64,000 nt of DNA, taken from positions 744,001-808,000 of the forward strand of contig JAXHLS010000002.1 of assembly GCA_034522055.1 (NCBI GenBank). The letters run 5' to 3'. The translations under genes were made by a program, and so were the position numbers. The notes under the pieces were generated by a model. That model worked only from the letters and a program-made list of their open reading frames with translations. It did not search any database and was not told the DNA's origin. Shown one piece after another: positions 40,333 to 49,729 of this stretch (positions are counted from its first letter, which is position 1; the number at the start of each line of letters is the position of its first letter). The stretch comes from Gammaproteobacteria bacterium. GTDB taxonomy: Bacteria; Pseudomonadota; Gammaproteobacteria; JAABTG01.

Positions 40333-41696
40333 GAACCGACCTCCCCGGCCACGGCCGCCGCGAAGCACTCGCCGCGGTGGCTATAGTCCCGGAACATGTC
40401 GAAGCTGGCACAGGCGGGCGACAGCAGTACCACGTCCCCGGCCGCGGCCCCCTGCCGGGCCAGGGCCACCGCCCGGGCCATGTCGCCGGCACGGGCCACC
40501 GGCACCCGGCCGGCGATGGCCGTCTCGATGAGGCCGGCGTCACGGCCGAGCAGCACCACCGCCTTGGCATGGGTCGCCAGGGCATCGCCCAGGGGCGCGA
40601 AGTCCTGCCCCTTGCCCTCGCCGCCGCCGATCCACACCAGGGGACGGCCGCGGCCGAGGCCTTCCAGGGCCGCCAGGGCGGCCCCCACGTTGGTGGCCTT
40701 GGAATCGTCTATCCACCTCACGCCGCCGGCCTCGGCGATGGGATAACAGCGGTGAGGCAGGCCGCGAAAGCGGCGCAGGGTGTCGAGCATGGGTTGGATG
40801 TGCAGCCCGACGCCCTCGCCGAGGGCGAGGGCCGCGAGGGCGTTCAACGTATTGTGGCGGCCGTCCATGGCCAGTTCCGACTCCGCCATCAGCACGGTGT
40901 CGCCGCGCGCCAGCCAGGCCTCGTCGGCGCGCTGCACCAGGCCGTAATCCCCCTGGGCGGGGGCGCCGCGGCGAAAGCCGATGACCCGGCGTCCCGAATG
41001 GAGCATGGACATGACGATGGCATCATCCCGGTTCACCACCTTGACGCCGTCGCCCTCATAGATGTGGGACTTGGCCCGCACGTAAACCGCCAGGCTGGGG
41101 TAGCGGTCCATGTGGTCGGCGCTGATGTTGAGGACCACCGCCGTGGCCGGCCGCAGCTGCCGGGTGGTCTCCAGCTGGAAGCTGGAGAGTTCCAGTACGT
41201 AGAGGTCGGGCATTCCGCCCGCCAGCAGTTCCAGGGCCGGGGTCCCGAGGTTGCCCCCCACCCGCACGTCGAGGTCCTGATCCGCCGCCATCTCCCCCAC
41301 CAGGGTCGTAACCGTGCTCTTGCCGTTGGATCCGGTGATGGCCACCACCGGGGCGCGGGCGGCCCCGGCGAACAGGTCGATGTCGCCGGTGACCTCCACC
41401 CCCATGGACGCGGCATCGTGGATGGCGGGCTCGGACAGGGCCACCCCGGGGCTCACCACCAGCCGCGCGGCGTCCCTGAAGTGGGCCGCCTCGAAGGGCC
41501 CGAGGCGCACCGGGACCTCGGGCAGCTCCGCCCGCAGGGCCGCCAGACCCGGGGGCTCCGGGCGGCTGTCCACCACCATCAGGGGCACCCCCCGGGCGGC
41601 CAGATATCGGGCGCAGGACAGCCCGGTACGTCCCAGGCCCACCACCACCGTGATGCCCTCCCCCTTGTCACCCTGCGTGATTGGCGCTGTTTGCAT
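40329..41696 (-). CDS. murD: UDP-MurNAc-L-alanine-D-glutamate ligase
   Basis: Adds D-Glu to UDP-MurNAc-L-Ala; 455 residues. It has TVVVGLGRTGLSCARYLA, the P-loop [45 protein letters not shown] and IDDSKATNVGAALAAL. The start is 6 nt after the mraY stop. Confidence 0.96.
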   Translation of the reverse strand: MQTAPITQGDKGEGITVVVGLGRTGLSCARYLAARGVPLMVVDSRPEPPGLAALRAELPEVPVRLGPFEAAHFRDAARLVVSPGVALSEPAIHDAASMGVEVTGDIDLFAGAARAPVVAITGSNGKSTVTTLVGEMAADQDLDVRVGGNLGTPALELLAGGMPDLYVLELSSFQLETTRQLRPATAVVLNISADHMDRYPSLAVYVRAKSHIYEGDGVKVVNRDDAIVMSMLHSGRRVIGFRRGAPAQGDYGLVQRADEAWLARGDTVLMAESELAMDGRHNTLNALAALALGEGVGLHIQPMLDTLRRFRGLPHRCYPIAEAGGVRWIDDSKATNVGAALAALEGLGRGRPLVWIGGGEGKGQDFAPLGDALATHAKAVVLLGRDAGLIETAIAGRVPVARAGDMARAVALARQGAAAGDVVLLSPACASFDMFRDYSHRGECFAAAVAGEVGS

Positions 41697-41702
41697 GGCC
41701 CC

Positions 41703-42785
41703 CTACCTGATCTTGAGGGTCGCCAGACCCACCAGCACGAGCACCACCGTGACGATCCAGAAGCGCACGATGACCCGGGGCTCCGGCCAGCCCTTCAACT
41801 CGAAGTGATGATGCAGGGGCGCCATGCGGAACAAACGCCGGCCGGTGAGCTTGAAGGAGGTCACCTGCAGGATCACCGACACCGTCTCCATCACGAACAC
41901 GCCTCCCATCACGAACAACACCAGCTCCTGGCGCACCAGCACCGCGATGGTACCGAGGGCCGCCCCCAAGGCCAGGGCACCGATATCCCCCATGAATACC
42001 TGGGCCGGATAGGTGTTGAACCACAGGAAGCCAAGACCGGCGCCGACGATGGCGCCGCACAGCACCACCAGTTCCCCCACCCCGGCGATGTAGGGAAAGT
42101 TGAGATAAGCGGAAAAGTTCACGTGGCCCGACACGTAGGCGAACACCCCCAGGGCGCCGGCCACCATCACCGTGGGCAGGATGGCGAGGCCATCCAGGCC
42201 GTCGGTGAGGTTTACCGCGTTGCTGGAGCCGACGATGACGAAATAGGCCACCACCAGGAAGAGCAGGCCGAGCTGGGGTGCCACGTCCTTGAAGAAGGGC
42301 ACCAGCAGGGCCGTCTCGGCGGCGGTGGTGGCGGTGAGGTAGATGTAGACCGCACAACCCGCCGCGATGAGGGACTGGAACAGGTACTTGTAGCGCGCCG
42401 ACAGGCCCGTGGGGTTCTTCTCCACCAGTTTCTTGTAGTCATCCATCCAACCCACCGCACCGAACAGCAGGGTCACCACCAGCACCACCCACACGAAGCG
42501 GTTACCGGGGTCGGCCCACAACAGGGTGGTGACACCGATAGCCACCAGCAGCAGGGCGCCCCCCATGGTGGGGGTGCCCGCCTTGATAAGGTGGCTTTCG
42601 GGCCCATCGCTGCGCACCATCTGGCCGATCTGGTAGCGGGACAGGCGGCGGATCACGGCCGGCCCCACCAGCAGGGAGATGGCGAGCGCGGTGAGCACCC
42701 CGAGGATGGCGCGCAGGGTGAGGTACTGGAACACCTTGAAGCCGCTGTGGTACTGGGCCAGGTAGTCGGTGAGCATGAGCAGCAT
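41703..42785 (-). CDS. mraY: Phospho-MurNAc-pentapeptide transferase
   Basis: Makes lipid I by moving phospho-MurNAc-pentapeptide to undecaprenyl phosphate. The 360-residue protein has ten membrane helices, [45 protein letters not shown] and the HHHFELKGW signature. Its ATG shares the A of the murF TGA stop (TGATG). Confidence 0.96.
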   Translation of the reverse strand: MLLMLTDYLAQYHSGFKVFQYLTLRAILGVLTALAISLLVGPAVIRRLSRYQIGQMVRSDGPESHLIKAGTPTMGGALLLVAIGVTTLLWADPGNRFVWVVLVVTLLFGAVGWMDDYKKLVEKNPTGLSARYKYLFQSLIAAGCAVYIYLTATTAAETALLVPFFKDVAPQLGLLFLVVAYFVIVGSSNAVNLTDGLDGLAILPTVMVAGALGVFAYVSGHVNFSAYLNFPYIAGVGELVVLCGAIVGAGLGFLWFNTYPAQVFMGDIGALALGAALGTIAVLVRQELVLFVMGGVFVMETVSVILQVTSFKLTGRRLFRMAPLHHHFELKGWPEPRVIVRFWIVTVVLVLVGLATLKIR

Positions 42786-44131
42786 CAGCCGTTCTCCCGC
42801 ACCAGGGCCGCCACCACCTCGTCCATGCGGGCGGAGCGCGAGCCCTTCACCAGCACCGCCACGCCGTCGTGGAGGGCATCCTCGAGATCGGCTATGAGCG
42901 ATGCCCGGCCGTCGTAGTGCCGTCCCCCGGCGCCGAAGCCGGCCACCGCCTCGGCCCCCAGGGCCCCGACGGCATAGAGCCGCTCGACGCCGGCCCGGCG
43001 GGCGTACTCCCCAGCCTCGCGGTGGAGCCGCGGCGCCTCCTCCCCCAACTCCGCCATCTCCCCCAGCACCAGCCAGCCCTCGGCATCCAGCTCCCGCAGG
43101 AAATCGATGGCGGCGAGCAGGGAGCCGGGGTTGGCGTTGTAACTGTCATCCACCACCCGGGCACCGCGCATGCCGGGCCGCAGCTGCAGCCGCCCGCCCA
43201 CGCCTGCCACCCGGGCGAGACCCGCGGCGATGGTCTCCGGCCCCAGTCCCAGGGCGAGGGCGGCGGCGGTGGCCGCCAGGGCGTTGCAGACGTTGTGGCG
43301 GCCGGGCAGGGGCAGATGGACACCGAAGGAACCCACGGGCGAGGCGATGCGCAGCTCGCTGCCCCCCGCCCCCGCCTGCCAGGTGGCGGTGACGTCGGCG
43401 GGGGCGGCGAGGCCGAAGGTGAGGCGATGGCGGTTGCCGGCCAGCCCCCGCCACAGGGGCGCGAAGTCGTCGTCGGCATTGATGACGGCGAAGCCGTCGT
43501 CCCCCAGGGCGCCGTAGATCTCGCCCTTGGCCTCGGCCACGCCCTGGATACTGCCGAAGCCCTCGAGATGGGCCGGGGCGCATTGAGTGATCAACGCCAC
43601 GGTGGGGCAGGCCAGGGCGGCCAGGGCGGCGATCTCGCCGCGGTGATTGGCCCCCATCTCCACCACGGCATAGTCGTGGTCCGGCGCCAGACGCGCCAGG
43701 GTCAGGGGCACACCCAGGTCGTTGTTGAGATTACCCTCGGTGGCCAGCACCCGCCCCGCCTCGCCGAGGATGGCGGCCATCATGGCGCGCACCGTGGTCT
43801 TGCCGTTGGAGCCGGTGATCGCCACCACCGGCACGTCGAAGCGCGCCCGCCAGTGGGCCGCCAGACGTCCCATGGCGGCACGGCAATCTGCCACCTCGAG
43901 CTGGCGCAGGTGGTCATCCACGGGCCGCTCCACGAGGGCGGCCGCGGCACCGCGGGCCCGCGCCTCGGGCAGGAAACCGTGGCCGTCGGTGTGCTCGCCT
44001 GCCAGGGCCACGAACAACTGTTCGGGCAGCAGCCAGCGGGTATCGATGGCCATGCCCGTGAACAGGCCATCGGCGCCGTGCACCCGCCCGCCGGTGATGG
44101 CGGCGGCCTCCGACAGGCTCAGGGACATCAC
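42785..44131 (-). CDS. murF: UDP-MurNAc-tripeptide-D-Ala-D-Ala ligase
   Basis: Adds D-Ala-D-Ala to give the UDP-MurNAc-pentapeptide; 448 residues. It shows [15 protein letters not shown], the P-loop [35 protein letters not shown] and [22 protein letters not shown] 44131 overlaps the murE stop as ATGA; a second Met follows directly. Confidence 0.95.
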   Translation of the reverse strand: MMSLSLSEAAAITGGRVHGADGLFTGMAIDTRWLLPEQLFVALAGEHTDGHGFLPEARARGAAAALVERPVDDHLRQLEVADCRAAMGRLAAHWRARFDVPVVAITGSNGKTTVRAMMAAILGEAGRVLATEGNLNNDLGVPLTLARLAPDHDYAVVEMGANHRGEIAALAALACPTVALITQCAPAHLEGFGSIQGVAEAKGEIYGALGDDGFAVINADDDFAPLWRGLAGNRHRLTFGLAAPADVTATWQAGAGGSELRIASPVGSFGVHLPLPGRHNVCNALAATAAALALGLGPETIAAGLARVAGVGGRLQLRPGMRGARVVDDSYNANPGSLLAAIDFLRELDAEGWLVLGEMAELGEEAPRLHREAGEYARRAGVERLYAVGALGAEAVAGFGAGGRHYDGRASLIADLEDALHDGVAVLVKGSRSARMDEVVAALVRENG

Positions 44132-45618
44132 GGTGCCGTCCCTCCGACCAGGCGCCGCGCCACCTCACGGTCGCTGAAGGGATGGCGCACCCCCGCCACC
44201 TCCTGATAGTCCTCGTGGCCCTTGCCGGCCACCACCACCAGGTCGCCGGGGGCGGCGGCGGCCACCGCCGCGGCGATGGCCCGCTCACGGTCGCGCTCGA
44301 CCGTGACCAGCCGTCCCGCGAGCATGCCGGCCAGAATATCCGCCACGATGTCATCGGGGTCCTCATGCCGCGGGTTGTCGTCGCTGACCACCACGTGGTC
44401 GGCGAGGCGGGCGGCGATGGCCCCCATGGCCGGGCGCTTGCCGGGATCGCGCTCGCCGCCACAACCGAAAACGCAGGTCAGGCGACCGCGGCCCAGGGCC
44501 CGCGCCGCCCCCAGGACCTGCTCCAGGGCATCGGGGGTATGGGCGTAATCCACGATGACCACGGGCCCCGAGGGGTCCCCGAAGCGTTCGAAACGCCCCG
44601 GCAGGGCATGGACGCCCGCGAGACGCCGCGCCGCATCCTCCGCCGTCAGACCGGTGGCCAGCAGCACCCCCATGGCAGCGAGCAGATTGGCCCCCTGGAA
44701 ACGCCCGGCGAGGCCGCTGGACAGGGTCGCCGCACCGGCCGGGGTCTCGATATGGAGCGTCATGCCGGCGGCATCGAAGTCGCCCCGGGTGACCCGCAGC
44801 CCGGCGTCGGGGCGCCCTTCGAGGCTGTAGGTGAGGATGTCGAGACGGGGTGCCAGGAGGGCCGCCAGCCGCCGCCCCTCGGCATCATCCACATTGATTA
44901 CCGCCGTGCCCAGGCCGGGCATTTGGAAGAGGCGCCGTTTGGCGGCGGCGTAGGCGCCGAGGTCACCGTGGTAGTCGAGGTGGTCCCGGCCGAGGTTGGT
45001 GAACACCGCCACGTCGAAGGCCACGGCATCCACCCGGCCCTGCACCAGGCCATGGGAGGAGACTTCCATGATGCCCGCCGTCAGCCCCTGGTTGCGCCAC
45101 TCGGCGAAGGTGCGATGGACGGTCAGGACATCGGGGGTGGTGTTGGCGGTGGGCTCCAGGCGGCCGTGGACGCCCCGCCCCAGGGTGCCCATGGTGCCGC
45201 AGGGGGTGCCGCCCGCGGACAGGGCCTCGGCCACGAAATGACACACCGAGGTCTTGCCGTTGGTGCCCGTGACTCCCGTGAGATGCAGATGCCGCGACGG
45301 CCGGCCATGGAAGCGGTCCGCCAGCTCGCCGAGGCGATGCTCCAGGCCCGGCAGATAGATCACGGGCACATCGCCGTCCAGCATGGACTCGGCCCTCACG
45401 GCCCCCTGCACCACCGCCACGGCGCCCCGCCCCAGGGCCTCGGCCACGTGGTCGGCGCCGTGGTCGCGGCTGCCCTGGACCGCCAGGAACAGGTCGCCGG
45501 GGACCACGCGCCGGCTGTCCAGGCACAGCCCGGTGACGAAGCGGTCATGGGCACGGGACACGGACGCGAGCCCGGCCAGGAGGCTGGCGAGAGTCATGTC
45601 CGGGGCGATGGCCGGCAT
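44128..45618 (-). CDS. murE: UDP-MurNAc-tripeptide ligase (meso-DAP adding)
   Basis: Adds meso-diaminopimelate to UDP-MurNAc-L-Ala-D-Glu; 496 residues. P-loop TGVTGTNGKTSVCHFVAEA, AVFTNLGRDHLDYHG, VIVDYAHTPDALEQ, and S-D-D-N-P-R-H-E-D-P, the DNPR motif that selects meso-DAP rather than lysine. ATG 45618 has GAGGTGA upstream; ATG 45642 would overlap ftsI by 14 nt. Confidence 0.95.
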   Translation of the reverse strand: MPAIAPDMTLASLLAGLASVSRAHDRFVTGLCLDSRRVVPGDLFLAVQGSRDHGADHVAEALGRGAVAVVQGAVRAESMLDGDVPVIYLPGLEHRLGELADRFHGRPSRHLHLTGVTGTNGKTSVCHFVAEALSAGGTPCGTMGTLGRGVHGRLEPTANTTPDVLTVHRTFAEWRNQGLTAGIMEVSSHGLVQGRVDAVAFDVAVFTNLGRDHLDYHGDLGAYAAAKRRLFQMPGLGTAVINVDDAEGRRLAALLAPRLDILTYSLEGRPDAGLRVTRGDFDAAGMTLHIETPAGAATLSSGLAGRFQGANLLAAMGVLLATGLTAEDAARRLAGVHALPGRFERFGDPSGPVVIVDYAHTPDALEQVLGAARALGRGRLTCVFGCGGERDPGKRPAMGAIAARLADHVVVSDDNPRHEDPDDIVADILAGMLAGRLVTVERDRERAIAAAVAAAAPGDLVVVAGKGHEDYQEVAGVRHPFSDREVARRLVGGTAP

Positions 45619-45628
45619 GGCGGTCACC

Positions 45629-47356
45629 TCACCGGGCCCCATGACGCGGGGGTTCCAGGTGGGCGATGACTTGCCGGGATGTCGGTGCCAGATCGTCCGG
45701 CGCCACCCCCAGGGTGCGCAGAGCCCCGCCCATGACCTCGGCGAACAGGGGCGCCGCCACCTGCCCGCCGTAGTAGTCCTCGGAACGAGGTTCGTCCATC
45801 ACCGCGAGGACCACGATGCGGGGCAGAGAGGCCGGCGCCATGCCGGCGAACAGGGCCATGTAACGGTCCTCGGCATAGCCGCCCGCCACGCTTTTCTTGA
45901 CGGTGCCGGTCTTGCCCGCCACCCGGTAGCCCGGGACGCGCCCCCGTCCTCCAGTGCCGCCTTCATCCAGCACCGACTCCATCATGGCGCGCACCTGACG
46001 GACATAACGGGCGTCCGCCACCCGCCGCCCGGGGGTGTCACCATCCACCCGCTCGAAGGTCACCGGGGGCAACATGCCATCGGCACCCAGCACCGCGTAG
46101 GCCCGGGCCAGCTGCAGGGCCGACACCGACAGCCCGTAGCCGTAAGACAGGGTGACCCGGTGGATATCCCCCCAGCGCATGTAGTCCGTGAGGATGCCAT
46201 TGGCCTCGCCGGGGAAACCGCTGCCGGTGGCGAGACCGAATCCCAGGCCGTCGAACACCCGCCACAGGGTCTCCGGTGCCACCGTCAGGGCGATGCGGCT
46301 GGCCCCCACGTTGCTCGACTTGGCCATCAAGGTCTCGAGGTCGATGACACCGTAGTCCCGGTGGTCCCGCACCGTGTGGCGTCCCACCCGCAACAGGCCC
46401 GGTGAGGTGTCCACGGTGGAACGGGGCTCGAACTCGCCGCTGGCGAGACCGGCCAGCACGGTGAAGGGCTTGATGGTGGAGCCGGGCTCGAAGAGGTCCG
46501 TCACCGCCCGGTTGCGCACCCGGGCGCCCACCCGATCGCTGCCCTTGTTGGGGTTGTAGAAGGGCTGGTTCACCATCGCCAGCACCTCGCCGCTCGCCAC
46601 ATCCAACACCACCACGGAGCCCCCCTGGGCGCGGTAACGCTGCTTCGCCGCCTTGAGAGCGCGGTAGGCGAGATACTGGATGCGCAGGTCGATGCTGAGG
46701 CGCACGTCTTCCCCCGGCACCGGGGCGCGCACGGACTCCACGTTTTCCACGGTGCGCCCGAGGCGATCACGGATCACCCGTTTGCTGCCCACCCGGCCCT
46801 GCAGGCGTTCGTCGAGGGCCAGCTCCATGCCCTCGCGGCCCACGCCGTCCACATCCGTGAACCCCACCACGTGGGCCGCCACCTCGCCGGCGGGATAGAA
46901 GCGCCGGTATTCGCGTTCCATGGCGACCCCCGGGACCCCGAGGGCGGCCACCCGGGTGGCGACGTCGGGTTCCACATGGCGGCGCAGATAGACGAACTCG
47001 CGGCCCCGGGCGCCCGCCACGCGATCCCGAATGTGCTCCACGCCGACGCCGAGTTCCCGGCCCAGCTCCGGCCAGCGGTCCCGCGCGGCGGCCAGCTCGG
47101 CGGGCCGCGCCCACACGGATTTCACCGGCGTACTGACGGCCAGCAGGGCACCGTGGCGGTCCCGCAGGGTGCCGCGGGTGGCGGGGATCTCCACCACCCG
47201 CAGCATGCGGGCATCCCCCTCCTGCTGGAGGAACTCGCGGTGGTTCATGGTGAGATCCGCGGCGCGCGCCGCCATCAGCAGGGCACCGCCCAACAGCACC
47301 GCCAGGGCGAGGTGATGGCGCCAGGGGATCACGGGGCTGGGTGGAGTATCCGTCAC
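45629..47356 (-). CDS. ftsI: Septal peptidoglycan transpeptidase FtsI (PBP3)
   Basis: A class B penicillin-binding protein of 575 residues. A single N-terminal membrane helix (about 15-32) is followed by the pedestal domain with VVEIPATRGTLRDRHGALLA. The transpeptidase has S-T-I-K (active Ser) in FEPGSTIKPF, S-S-N in AKSSNVGASRI and K-T-G in VAGKTGTVKK. The GTG start at 47356 overlaps the ftsL stop as GTGA. Confidence 0.96.
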   Translation of the reverse strand: MTDTPPSPVIPWRHHLALAVLLGGALLMAARAADLTMNHREFLQQEGDARMLRVVEIPATRGTLRDRHGALLAVSTPVKSVWARPAELAAARDRWPELGRELGVGVEHIRDRVAGARGREFVYLRRHVEPDVATRVAALGVPGVAMEREYRRFYPAGEVAAHVVGFTDVDGVGREGMELALDERLQGRVGSKRVIRDRLGRTVENVESVRAPVPGEDVRLSIDLRIQYLAYRALKAAKQRYRAQGGSVVVLDVASGEVLAMVNQPFYNPNKGSDRVGARVRNRAVTDLFEPGSTIKPFTVLAGLASGEFEPRSTVDTSPGLLRVGRHTVRDHRDYGVIDLETLMAKSSNVGASRIALTVAPETLWRVFDGLGFGLATGSGFPGEANGILTDYMRWGDIHRVTLSYGYGLSVSALQLARAYAVLGADGMLPPVTFERVDGDTPGRRVADARYVRQVRAMMESVLDEGGTGGRGRVPGYRVAGKTGTVKKSVAGGYAEDRYMALFAGMAPASLPRIVVLAVMDEPRSEDYYGGQVAAPLFAEVMGGALRTLGVAPDDLAPTSRQVIAHLEPPRHGAR

Positions 47357-47622
47357 TGTACGATCACCTTGAACGCATCCCCCGGCGGCAACTGCATGTC
47401 CAGGCGCCGCCGCGCCGCCGTCTCGATGCGGGCCTGGGTGGACCAGGCGCTCTCCTCCAGTTGCAGCTGATTCCATTCCACGTTGAGCACGTCGCGGTCG
47501 TCTTCCAGGGTCTGGAGTTCCACGAACAGGCGCCGCGAGTCGTGTTTGGTGACCACCACGGCGAGCGCCGTGAGGAAGGCCACCACGGCGAACAACCAGG
47601 CCACGGCGATTCTCGTATTCAT
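47353..47622 (-). CDS. ftsL: Cell division protein FtsL
   Basis: An 89-residue bitopic protein: one membrane helix (about residues 6-25, VAWLFAVVAFLTALAVVVT) and a periplasmic coiled coil (about 32-75). It forms the FtsQLB complex and activates FtsWI. Identity rests on length, topology and position between rsmH and ftsI. It overlaps both neighbours by 4 nt. Confidence 0.92.
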   Translation of the reverse strand: MNTRIAVAWLFAVVAFLTALAVVVTKHDSRRLFVELQTLEDDRDVLNVEWNQLQLEESAWSTQARIETAARRRLDMQLPPGDAFKVIVQ

Positions 47623-48542
47623 GGCAATTTCTCCGCGATGCGCAGGATGGCGCTGCGTGCCCGGGGATTGGCCGCCACCTCGCGGGCATCGGCGCGCCGC
47701 GGTTTACCCACCAGGCACAGGCGCGGCGGGCGCAGGTAACCGGTCATGGGTACGCCCGGCGGGTGCTCCACCCCGCGGGCCTCGTCGCGCATGAAGCGCT
47801 TCACCGGGCGGTCCTCCAGGGAGTGAAAACTGATGATGGCGAGCCGGCCTCCGGGCGCCAGGATGGGAACCACGGCGGCCAGCGCCGCCTCGAGTTCCTC
47901 CAGTTCCCGATTGACGACGATGCGCAGGGCCTGGAAGGTCCGGGTGGCAGGATGGCGGCCCGGTTCGCGGCGCCCCACCGCGCCCTCGATGATGGCGGCC
48001 AGCCGGCCGGTGGTCTCGATGGGGGCCTCGGCCCGCGCCGCCACGATGGCCCGCGCCACCGGGCCGGCGAAGCGCTCCTCGCCGTAGCGGCGCAGGACGT
48101 GGGCCAGTTCCGGGACCTCGACGCGAGCCAGGTAGGCCGCGGCGCTCTCGCCGTGGTCAGGGTCCATGCGCATGTCCAGGGGGCCGTCCCGCAGGAAACT
48201 GAAACCCCGCTCGGCGCGGTCCAGCTGAGGGGAGGACACGCCCAGATCGAAAAGCATACTGTTCACCCTGCCCGTCATGCCGAACTCCTCCGCCACTTGC
48301 GCCAGCGCCGAGAACGGCGCCCTGACCAACTTGAACCGCCCGTCTTCATCCATGAGACCACGACCCGCCGCCACCGCCTCCGGGTCGCGATCCATGGCCA
48401 CCAGCCGGCCAGCGGGGCCCAGGGCCGCCAGCAGCGCCCGGCTGTGGCCGCCGCGACCGAAGGTGCAATCCATGCACCAGTGATCGGGGGCCGGGGCCAG
48501 CCCGTCCAGGACAGCCCCCAACAGCACCGGTTCATGGGCCAC
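47619..48542 (-). CDS. rsmH: 16S rRNA (cytosine1402-N4)-methyltransferase
   Basis: Methylates N4 of C1402 in 16S rRNA, the same nucleotide as RsmI. The 307-residue protein has HEPVLLGAVLDGL, the SAM motif CTFGRGGHSRALL, SMLFDLGVSSPQLDRAERGF and LAIISFHSLEDRPVKRFM. The GTG at 48542 lies 8 nt after the mraZ stop without a clear ribosome site, which suggests coupling. Confidence 0.95.
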   Translation of the reverse strand: MAHEPVLLGAVLDGLAPAPDHWCMDCTFGRGGHSRALLAALGPAGRLVAMDRDPEAVAAGRGLMDEDGRFKLVRAPFSALAQVAEEFGMTGRVNSMLFDLGVSSPQLDRAERGFSFLRDGPLDMRMDPDHGESAAAYLARVEVPELAHVLRRYGEERFAGPVARAIVAARAEAPIETTGRLAAIIEGAVGRREPGRHPATRTFQALRIVVNRELEELEAALAAVVPILAPGGRLAIISFHSLEDRPVKRFMRDEARGVEHPPGVPMTGYLRPPRLCLVGKPRRADAREVAANPRARSAILRIAEKLP

Positions 48543-48550
48543 CGGCGCGC

Positions 48551-49009
48551 CTACAGGACGATGGAACGCAGGGCCTCCGAGGGCTCCGACAGCAGCGCAC
48601 CCGACGGCCCGTGGAGCTCTTCGATGCGTGCCGCCCAGGCCGCCTCGTCCCACAACTCGAATTTTCGTACCTGTCCCACCACCCGTAACTTCCGGTCGAG
48701 CCCCGCCCACTCGCGCAACTGGGACGACAGCAGAATGCGACCATGGCCGTCCATGTCGCTTTCGTGGGCATGGCCGATGAGCAGATGACGCAGGGCCTGG
48801 GCCTGCCGGTCGAAGGTGGGCAGGCTCTGGATCTCGTCCTCGATGCGCTGCCACTCGGTGGCTGGATAGACAGTGAGGCAGCGGTGGGTGACGCTGACCG
48901 TGACCATGAGGGAACCGCCGCACTCCTCGAGGATGCGCTCGCGGTAACGGCTGGGCACGGCCATCCGCCCCTTTAGATCCAGACTGACTTGAAAGTCGCC
49001 CCGAAACAC
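48551..49009 (-). CDS. mraZ: Transcriptional regulator MraZ
   Basis: A 152-residue protein with two SpoVT/AbrB-like repeats: MFRGDFQVSLDLKGRMAVPS and DMDGHGRILLSSQLREWAGL. It forms a ring-shaped oligomer and represses its own cluster by binding direct repeats upstream, which are visible here. It is the first gene of the mra/dcw transcript. Confidence 0.96.
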   Translation of the reverse strand: MFRGDFQVSLDLKGRMAVPSRYRERILEECGGSLMVTVSVTHRCLTVYPATEWQRIEDEIQSLPTFDRQAQALRHLLIGHAHESDMDGHGRILLSSQLREWAGLDRKLRVVGQVRKFELWDEAAWAARIEELHGPSGALLSEPSEALRSIVL

Positions 49010-49031
49010 CCATTCCCCCTCCAGGCCCGAC

Positions 49032-49079
49032 GATCCCTATCGATCCTTGTTAGATCCCTTTTATCCCACTTTCTCCCAC
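49032..49079 (-). promoter_or_regulatory. MraZ-binding direct repeats
   Basis: On the minus strand GTGGGAGAAA, GTGGGATAAA, AGGGATCTAA, CAAGGATCGA and TAGGGATC follow one another at about 10-bp spacing. The first two match the known MraZ box (TGGGA repeated every 10 bp); the later ones are weaker. They lie between the promoter and mraZ. Confidence 0.75.
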
Positions 49080-49089
49080 TCGAGAGCTA

Positions 49090-49119
49090 AGTATGGTGTG
49101 TGCCTGGCGGACAAGTCAA
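49090..49119 (-). promoter_or_regulatory. Sigma70-type promoter of the mra/dcw cluster
   Basis: Minus strand: TTGACT (49114-49119) as -35, an 18-bp spacer and CATACT (49090-49095) as -10. Transcription would start near 49083, at the edge of the MraZ boxes. It is the best promoter match between rnpB and mraZ. Confidence 0.7.
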
Positions 49120-49308
49120 GAAAACGGAAGGAGATCTTCCTTTAAAGACAGTAACTTAGATGACACCCCTGAGACAGGACGAAACCCCTCGGAGACGGGC
49201 ACGAGACAGTTCCATCAAGCCAATGGGTTAAGGTGGACACCTAAGAAACTGCTTTAAGATATGCGGCGCGTCGGAAACGCCGCCCCCGGGACCGGGGAGG
49301 AGATGAAA

Positions 49309-49679
49309 GGCGGGAGTCGGCCGATAAGCCGGGTTCTGTCGGGGACAGTCATTCATCTGGGATGTGCGTCGCCGCACACCTCGAGCGACCTACCCGGGAA
49401 CGACGCGGGCCGCGTCTCGCCGCCCGGGGGCGGCGGGTTCCCCTATTTGGTCTTGCTCCGGGTGGGGTTTACCCTGCCACCGGTGTTGCCACCGGCGCGG
49501 TGCGCTCTTACCGCACCATTTCACCCTTACCGGCATCGCGAACGATGCTTGGGCGGTATATTTTCTGTGGCACTTTCCGTAGGTTCTCACCCCCCAGGCG
49601 TTACCTGGCACCCTGCCCTGTGGAGCCCGGACTTTCCTCCGCACCAACTGCTTGCAGCGACTGTCTGGCCGGCTCCCGC
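49309..49679 (-). ncRNA. rnpB: RNase P RNA
   Basis: The minus strand carries the bacterial type A RNase P RNA hallmarks in order: GGCCAGACAGTCGC near the 5' end, GGAGGAAAGTCCGGGCTCCA, GGTAAGGGTGAAATGGTGCG, CCCGGAGCAAGACCAAATAG, and the 3' AGAACCCGGCTTATCGGCCG. The ends GCGGGAGCCGGCC and GGCCGACTCCCGC pair to close P1, which sets the boundaries to within a few bases. It lies between rsmI and mraZ. Confidence 0.95.
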
Positions 49680-49729
49680 ACCTCCAGTGTCGGGCACCGG
49701 GCGCCGGAGGGCAAGCCGCATCTAATCCG

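Noticed and set aside
39167-40585. Possible N-terminal fusion extending MurG to 834 residues
   Set aside because: The extension is the out-of-frame reading of ftsW and has no recognisable domain; the MurG start overlaps the ftsW stop normally.
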